Shown: positions 25,763 to 30,311 of the stretch, one piece after another
Layout of the letters: each line of letters starts with the position of its first letter
Numbering within the stretch: position 1 is the first letter of the stretch
Source of the DNA: Planktomarina sp.
GTDB lineage: Bacteria; Pseudomonadota; Alphaproteobacteria; Rhodobacterales; Rhodobacteraceae
Direction of reading: 5' to 3'
NCBI GenBank assembly: GCA_016780825.1
Contig: JADHLF010000032.1
Location: forward strand, 1 to 30,311
DNA length: 30,311 nucleotides
Made by a program: the position numbers and the translations under genes
The notes under the pieces: generated by a model
The model's database searches: none
What the model was told of the DNA's origin: nothing
Seen by the model: only the letters and a program-made list of their open reading frames with translations

Positions 25763-25793
25763 ATAGGTGGGAAGCAAAGCGGCACAGTTCAAG
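25763..25793 (-). promoter_or_regulatory. RpoH (sigma-32)-like heat-shock promoter for hsp20
   Basis: On the minus strand CTTGAA (25788-25793) is followed after 17 bases by CCACCTAT (25763-25770). CTTGAA is the sigma-32 -35 element and C-rich CCTAT is close to the alphaproteobacterial RpoH -10. Transcription would start near 25755, about 85 bases before the hsp20 ATG, exactly at the first leader hairpin. Spacing and -10 are near, not perfect, consensus. Confidence 0.6.
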
Positions 25794-25809
25794 AGGCATG
25801 CGCTCTTGA
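25789..25809. repeat. 7-7-7 inverted repeat over the hsp20 -35 element
   Basis: TCAAGAG (25789-25795) and CTCTTGA (25803-25809) form a perfect 7-bp inverted repeat with a 7-base spacer. One arm contains most of the -35 element of the hsp20 promoter, so a protein bound here would block it. The other arm contains CTTGA in the opposite direction, where no suitably placed gene exists. Confidence 0.4.
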
Positions 25810-25974
25810 TATCAGCGAAAACCGAAGGCGCGAAATTACCCTAGGTGATTCACGTATCAAATCGCAGTTCATCCCAACGCCGGGCCGCAGAAATGTAACA
25901 ATACACGGCTCGCCCGCCAAACGGCTCTGATAATTATTATTTCCAGAAGTAACGTGCGATAGGCCGCCTTGGGC
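25810..25974. other. Gene-free stretch upstream of hsp20 and after the protease gene
   Basis: With the leader and promoter above, bases 25672-25974 form a 303-base gap. In this distal part I see no ORF, no strong hairpin with T-run for the protease gene and no repeat. It includes an AT-rich segment around 25930-25945 that could be part of an upstream promoter element or of the protease transcript end. Confidence 0.3.
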
Positions 25975-26697
25975 TCACGGCCGCAAAAAATTTGCGCCGC
26001 GGGACGGCAGGGTCACCAATTTCTCACCCGCCGCCGCACCCAGGGAGATCGGCTCTCCGGCATGTGTGGATTTGGCGGAAATGACAGAGATTATCATCGG
26101 CATGCCAAGGTCCAAGCGAAACACCGGAGCGCCGGAGGAGCCATAGTCGACCTCGCACCCAAACACTTGGGCCTTTTCTTTACGGCCCAAGATGGTGCAG
26201 CCTTGGTGCACCTTTGGCCCTTGGCTGCGGTCACGCGCGTAAGACACCACGGCGACACGCGCGCCCCGCATCGGCATCTGCGCGACCGAGAAAGGGGTGA
26301 TATCAGGGTGAGTGACAGGGGTGCGCAACCGTAGGATGGCCAAATCACTCGCCACCCGCTTGAGCCCCTCTTGCTCGGAAAAGGAAAAATCTGGATGCAC
26401 TGCAACTTCCGCGATCTTGCGATAAGATTCGGCCTGCCCATCCTGCCAACCGGCCCGAAACTCCAAATCATCGGCCTCCACGAGGTCTCCAGATTGCGCG
26501 TCATAGACGCAATGCGCGGCGGTCAAGACATGCATTTCTCCGATCAATGTCGCGGTGCAAAACCCACCACCCGTCACATTGAGCCGCCCCACCGCCAGCC
26601 ATTGCCGATCCATATCTGCGGCCGAGGCGGCGGTTAAGGCCATCGCCCCCTGAAACAGTCCGATGACAAGACAAGCCCGCTTCAAGAAATGTTGCAT
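25975..26697 (-). CDS. Secreted trypsin-like serine protease
   Basis: A 240-residue S1-family (trypsin-like) serine protease. A signal peptide of about 27 residues is present (basic MQHFLKR, hydrophobic core, cleavage after ALTAASA). The catalytic triad is complete: His62 in VLTAAHCVYD, Asp118 in ASDLAILRLRTP, and Ser188 in YGSSGAPVF. Cysteine pairs Cys47-Cys63 and Cys167-Cys181 fit the conserved disulfides of the family. The protein ends soon after the protease fold, without PDZ or RTX domains, so it is likely a soluble periplasmic or secreted enzyme. GGGGTAGG precedes the ATG as a weak ribosome binding site. Substrate unknown. It lies 44 bases from the end of glcF on the same strand. Confidence 0.9.
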   Translation of the reverse strand: MQHFLKRACLVIGLFQGAMALTAASAADMDRQWLAVGRLNVTGGGFCTATLIGEMHVLTAAHCVYDAQSGDLVEADDLEFRAGWQDGQAESYRKIAEVAVHPDFSFSEQEGLKRVASDLAILRLRTPVTHPDITPFSVAQMPMRGARVAVVSYARDRSQGPKVHQGCTILGRKEKAQVFGCEVDYGSSGAPVFRLDLGMPMIISVISAKSTHAGEPISLGAAAGEKLVTLPSRGANFLRP

Positions 26698-26741
26698 CCT
26701 ACCCCGATCGCATCTTCAGCCTTTTATCGCCACCACATGAA

Positions 26742-28058
26742 TTACCGCAGGATTGGCACCTGACCGGCTGCCGGCTGGCCCGACAAGGCGCGCGGTTTTG
26801 GGCCTCCGGTGGCCCAATCGAGCAATTCCACCGTATGCATGATCGGAATATCGGTGCCACTGCCGATTTGCATCATACATCCAAGGTTTCCCGCCGAAAT
26901 CACATCCGGCGTCTTGGCTTCAAGACTCTCAATTTTCCGCGCCTTGAGTTGGCCCGAAATTTCAGGCTGCATCAAATTATAAGTGCCCGCAGAGCCGCAA
27001 CACAGATGGCTGTTTTCCGGCTCCAAAACCTTATAGCCGACGCGACGCAAGAGGTCCTTCGGATAGGTCTTGATTTGCTGGCCATGTTGCAAAGAACACG
27101 CCGCATGATAGGCCACTATCAGGCCTTGATCTGGCAGCTTTGGCAAGTCAAGCTCCATCAAAACTTCGCTCACATCGCGCGCCAGTTGCGCCACCCGCAT
27201 GGCTTTTCCCTCTAAGGGATCGCCCGCAAACATATGGCCGTAATCTTTCACTGTCGTCCCACAGCCGGACGTGTTGATGACCACCGCATCCAATCCACGC
27301 GCGGCGTCTTCGGCGGCGAAGGCTTCGATATTCACCGCCGCAGTGCGATGGCTTTCGTCGACCTTGCCCATATGATGGGTTAGGGCGCCGCAACAGCCTT
27401 GCTTGAGCACAACCACTTCCGCACCATGCCGGGTCAGAAGCCGAATGGTCGCGTCATTGATATCCGTGTTCAAAGCCCGCTGCGCACAGCCTGTCATAAG
27501 TGCCACACGCAGTTTCAACCCGCCCTGCGCTGGGAAAATTTGCGCGTCATCATTGGGGCTGGGCGCGGGGATTTGCCGTGGCGCCATGTCGAGCATCGCT
27601 TTCAGCCGAGGATCCGGCATCAAGTGACGCAAGGGTCGTGCAATTTTCGCACCCAAAAGAGCCAGTCGAAAGCGGTTGGGATAGGGCAAAATGCGCGCCA
27701 GGACCCAGCGCAAAACACGATCTGACCAGCGACGCTTATGGGTTTGTTCGATATAGGCCCGCGCATGATCTACCAGATGCATGTAATTCACACCCGAAGG
27801 GCATGTCGTCATACAGGCCAAACACGACAGGCAGCGATCTATGTGCTTAACCGTCTTTTCATCCGGGGTTCGCTGATTTTCTAGCATATCCTTAATGAGA
27901 TAGATCCGGCCGCGTGGGCTGTCCAACTCATCACCCAGCACTTGATAGGTCGGACAGGTCGCCGTGCAAAAGCCACAATGGATACAGCTGCGCAGAATAT
28001 CATTGGTGCGTTTGATCTGCGGATCCAATAGCTGCGTTTCGGTAAAATGTGTTTGCAT
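26742..28058 (-). CDS. glcF: Glycolate oxidase iron-sulfur subunit
   Basis: A 438-residue iron-sulfur subunit of glycolate oxidase, which passes electrons from glycolate oxidation by GlcD/GlcE to the membrane quinone pool. Two ferredoxin-type 4Fe-4S motifs are complete: Cys25, 28, 31, 35 (CIHCGFCTATCPTY) and Cys76, 79, 82, 86 (CLSCLACMTTCPSG). Two CCG-domain motifs follow (KQGCCGALTHHMG and HLCCGSAGTYN), binding a further cofactor. Length is typical. The ATG overlaps the stop of glcE by one base (TGATG), so it is third in the glcDEF operon. Confidence 0.96.
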   Translation of the reverse strand: MQTHFTETQLLDPQIKRTNDILRSCIHCGFCTATCPTYQVLGDELDSPRGRIYLIKDMLENQRTPDEKTVKHIDRCLSCLACMTTCPSGVNYMHLVDHARAYIEQTHKRRWSDRVLRWVLARILPYPNRFRLALLGAKIARPLRHLMPDPRLKAMLDMAPRQIPAPSPNDDAQIFPAQGGLKLRVALMTGCAQRALNTDINDATIRLLTRHGAEVVVLKQGCCGALTHHMGKVDESHRTAAVNIEAFAAEDAARGLDAVVINTSGCGTTVKDYGHMFAGDPLEGKAMRVAQLARDVSEVLMELDLPKLPDQGLIVAYHAACSLQHGQQIKTYPKDLLRRVGYKVLEPENSHLCCGSAGTYNLMQPEISGQLKARKIESLEAKTPDVISAGNLGCMMQIGSGTDIPIMHTVELLDWATGGPKPRALSGQPAAGQVPILR

Positions 28059-29227
28059 CAGCGCATCCGCCCCGGGTTTAAGATACCACGCGGATCAAAT
28101 TTTTCGCGCAGAGATTGCGAAACGCGCTCGATTGCGCGTTCAAGCGGTTGGAAGTGACACAGCTCTTGATCCCGCAGAAGACCCGATGTCACCAAGGTTG
28201 CATGCCCCCTCAGCTGGGCCACATGCCTTTGCAAAGCTTGGTGCAAGGCCAAGCCGGCCCGTGTATCTGCCATTTGCGCCGCCTCCAGCCCAAGCCAGAG
28301 CAATCCGCCACCCCAATCCAATTGACAGTGAAAACCGCGGTCTTGTTGCAGATCCTGCATCAGCTCAATGACCTTCAAACTGTCAGTGGGGCGCACCGAA
28401 ATGCGCCACACTGTGTCCAAAGCGGCCCAAGCCCTCAAGTCTTTGACTTCGGCCCAGGGATCACCGACCACGTCAACCGTGCCAAATTTCGCCAGGCGCT
28501 GTGTCAATTCAGACGCGCGGTATTGAACAGAGGTCTCAAATCCCTCAATTCGGATCAAGCTGTCAAAGCCGCCCTCCGCCGCCTGCACCGTTGCAGCGCC
28601 GCTGACGTCAAAAGGTGTGCCCAGTGCCGCCGACATGCAGCCAACCGCATCCGCCCAGGTGGTGACATGAACTTTCAAAGTGACCTGGGTTTCGCTCACA
28701 GGCAAAACCTTCAACGCCACCTCCGTGAGAACCCCGAGCGTGCCCCAAGAGCCGGACATCAATTTCACAAGATCATAGCCGGTGACATTTTTCATCACCC
28801 GGCCACCGTTGCTGAGCACCTGCCCCGTTCCATCCACAAAGGTCACGCCCAGCGCAAAATCACGCGCGGCGCCCACTTGAATGCGGCGCGGACCCGAGAC
28901 ATTGGCGGCGATCACCCCCCCGAGAGTTGGTTGACCGGATGTGCCCAAGATCGCACGGTGATCCATGGGCTCGAAGGCAAGCCGCTGGTTTTCCGCGGCC
29001 AGAACGGCCTCAATCTCTTCAACAGCTGTGCCTGTTTTGGCCACCAGGGTCATTGCGCCAGGCTCATAGAGGGTGATCCCCTGCAAGCGACGGGTGCTCA
29101 GAGCCTGCGCCGGCGCGATGCGGCCAATAGGACGTGTCCCACCGCCCATGATCTGCAATGGACCCTTGGCCTCGCGGAGCGCCGCAGCCAGGGCCGTCTC
29201 ATCTTCCGGATAGAGTATTTCGCTCAT
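28058..29227 (-). CDS. glcE: Glycolate oxidase FAD-binding subunit
   Basis: A 389-residue subunit of glycolate oxidase with the PCMH-type FAD-binding domain: LQIMGGGTRPIGR near residue 25, the TLGGVIAANVSGPRRIQVGA flavin loop, and NVTGYDLVKLMSGSWGTLGV. It acts with GlcD and GlcF to oxidise glycolate to glyoxylate, an important phytoplankton exudate for marine heterotrophs. The ATG overlaps the end of glcD (ATGA, 29224-29227), and the stop overlaps the start of glcF. The C-terminal half is more variable but ends in the typical KFDPRGILNPGRM. Confidence 0.96.
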   Translation of the reverse strand: MSEILYPEDETALAAALREAKGPLQIMGGGTRPIGRIAPAQALSTRRLQGITLYEPGAMTLVAKTGTAVEEIEAVLAAENQRLAFEPMDHRAILGTSGQPTLGGVIAANVSGPRRIQVGAARDFALGVTFVDGTGQVLSNGGRVMKNVTGYDLVKLMSGSWGTLGVLTEVALKVLPVSETQVTLKVHVTTWADAVGCMSAALGTPFDVSGAATVQAAEGGFDSLIRIEGFETSVQYRASELTQRLAKFGTVDVVGDPWAEVKDLRAWAALDTVWRISVRPTDSLKVIELMQDLQQDRGFHCQLDWGGGLLWLGLEAAQMADTRAGLALHQALQRHVAQLRGHATLVTSGLLRDQELCHFQPLERAIERVSQSLREKFDPRGILNPGRMR

Positions 29228-30311
29228 GACGCCCGCCGCGACTCGGACACCGACAGGGGGAAGACCTTAGAGGGGTTGAGAAGCCAGCCGGGATCAAACA
29301 CATCTTTGACCGCCATTTGGATCTCCAGATCTTCTGCGCTGTATTGGGTCTCCATCAAATCGCGTTTTTCAATGCCCACGCCATGCTCGCCGGTCAGACA
29401 GCCGCCCACCTCAACACAAAGCCGCAAGACATCTGCCCCCATCGCTTCACAGAGCTCAAGATCGCCCTCTTTGTTGGCGTCGAACATGATCAACGGGTGC
29501 ATATTGCCATCGCCGGCATGGAACACATTGCCCACGCGCAAACCATAGTGATCCGAAAGCTCTTTGATCCGGCGCAGAACTTCCGGCAAGGCTGAAACAG
29601 GAATGGTTCCATCCAAACACATATAGTCGGCAACTTGACCCACAGCGCCAAATGCAGATTTTCGGCCCAACCAGATCGCGGTACTTTCCGCGGCAGATTG
29701 GCTTTGACGCAGCTCAACCGGATTGTGTTTTTGCGCAATCATGCTGATACGGTCGAGTTGATCTTGAATTTCGGTCTCTGAGCCTTCGACCTCGACAATC
29801 AACAATGCCTCGCAGTCGGGATATCCCGCTTTGGCGAAATTCTCACAGATTTCAATGATTGGACGGTCCATAAATTCAATCGCCACAGGCAAAACGCCGG
29901 CTTTGATAATATCCGCCACGCAGGCGCCTGCCACTTCATTGCTGTCAAAAGCGATCATCACCGGACGTGCGCCTTCGGGTTTGGGCAAAATCCGCAATGT
30001 GGCCTCTGTCACGACGCCCAGCTGGCCCTCTGACCCGCAGATCACACCCAAAATATCGAGCCCAGAGGCATCAAGGTAGCCACCGCCAATCTCAACGATC
30101 TCACCATCCATCATCACCAAGGTCACGCCCATAAGATTGTTGGTGGTCACCCCATATTTCAAGCAATGCGCGCCGCCGGAGTTCATCGCGATATTGCCGG
30201 CAATGGCGCAGGCCAATTGGCTGGACGGATCGGGGGCATAAAAGAAATCTTCTTCCTCCACAGCGCCAGACACGCTGAGGTTGGTCCGGCCGCTTTGCAC
30301 CCGGATCAGGC
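29224..30311 (-). CDS. glcD: Glycolate oxidase subunit GlcD (5' end outside window)
   Basis: About 361 C-terminal residues of the catalytic FAD-linked glycolate oxidase subunit. The frame is open to the window edge (L-I-R before the GTG codon at 30300), so the N-terminal 100-140 residues lie beyond it; the full family length is about 480-500. Visible motifs are ACAIAGNIAMNSGGAHCLKYG (FAD pocket), GGYLDASGLDILGVICGSEG, FHAGDGNMHPLIMFD, GEHGVGIEKRDLM with the active-site region, and KDVFDPGWLLNPSKVFP at the C-terminus. First gene of the visible glcDEF operon; any regulator gene (glcC-type) is outside. Confidence 0.95.
   Translation of the reverse strand, partial: LIRVQSGRTNLSVSGAVEEEDFFYAPDPSSQLACAIAGNIAMNSGGAHCLKYGVTTNNLMGVTLVMMDGEIVEIGGGYLDASGLDILGVICGSEGQLGVVTEATLRILPKPEGARPVMIAFDSNEVAGACVADIIKAGVLPVAIEFMDRPIIEICENFAKAGYPDCEALLIVEVEGSETEIQDQLDRISMIAQKHNPVELRQSQSAAESTAIWLGRKSAFGAVGQVADYMCLDGTIPVSALPEVLRRIKELSDHYGLRVGNVFHAGDGNMHPLIMFDANKEGDLELCEAMGADVLRLCVEVGGCLTGEHGVGIEKRDLMETQYSAEDLEIQMAVKDVFDPGWLLNPSKVFPLSVSESRRAS

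Noticed and set aside
28115..29548. Long plus-strand open frame of 477 codons
   Set aside because: It is antisense to glcE and glcD, which have complete family motifs; its translation is rich in His, Gln, Arg and Cys and shows no domain.
1..30311. tRNA or rRNA genes, CRISPR arrays, insertion sequences, prophage genes
   Set aside because: None seen: no cloverleaf, no regularly spaced repeats, no transposase, integrase or phage motif in any reading frame.

Overview
The window looks like a gene-dense segment of an alphaproteobacterial chromosome, most likely from a marine Rhodobacteraceae (Roseobacter-group) bacterium. This rests on the gene content: a two-domain ALDH16-type aldehyde dehydrogenase directly after deoC, a DUF1523-type membrane protein, a fused HyuA-HyuB hydantoinase/oxoprolinase, GlcDEF, an RTX protein without a signal peptide, and an hsp20 gene with an alphaproteobacterial-style heat-shock leader. 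Base composition looks mid-to-high 50s % GC (judged by eye, not computed). I saw no tRNA, rRNA, CRISPR array, insertion sequence or phage gene.

Region 1 (1-8904, + strand) is a galactoside catabolic operon. It holds the end of a sugar ABC-transporter permease, a GH36 alpha-galactosidase, an SDR that is probably the galactose dehydrogenase, 2-dehydro-3-deoxygalactonokinase (dgoK), 2-dehydro-3-deoxy-6-phosphogalactonate aldolase (dgoA), an SMP-30/gluconolactonase-type lactonase, a GH42 beta-galactosidase and an aldose 1-epimerase. Most junctions overlap by a few bases. Together they import alpha- and beta-galactosides, release galactose in the cytoplasm, and oxidise it by the De Ley-Doudoroff route to pyruvate and glyceraldehyde 3-phosphate. 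Only galactonate dehydratase is missing from the visible part. The SDR carries Asn where the catalytic Lys is expected.

Region 2 (8930-14463) has an ureidoglycolate lyase-like gene overlapping a class III aminotransferase. Both converge, across a strong hairpin, on a large ATP-dependent hydantoinase/5-oxoprolinase gene on the minus strand. Region 3 (14643-20547) holds a beta-propeller-like RTX protein, ribulose-phosphate 3-epimerase, and a divergent deoC-ALDH16 pair that could turn deoxyribose 5-phosphate into acetaldehyde and then acetate.

Region 4 (20555-25194) holds two small membrane proteins, an SDR gene broken by one in-frame TAG, an unrecognised small ORF, an arylformamidase-like hydrolase, and gabD followed by a strong terminator. 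Region 5 (25216-26697) has an Hsp20 gene preceded by an RpoH-like promoter and three leader hairpins. The last of these matches the ROSE thermometer scheme (UCGCU facing the AGGA Shine-Dalgarno). A secreted trypsin-like protease gene follows. Region 6 (26742-end, minus strand) is the glycolate oxidase operon glcD-glcE-glcF, with glcD cut by the window edge.

The most noteworthy items are the ROSE-like heat-shock leader, the point-nonsense SDR pseudogene, the SDR lacking its catalytic Lys, and the complete alpha/beta-galactoside module. No wholly new type of system is evident.
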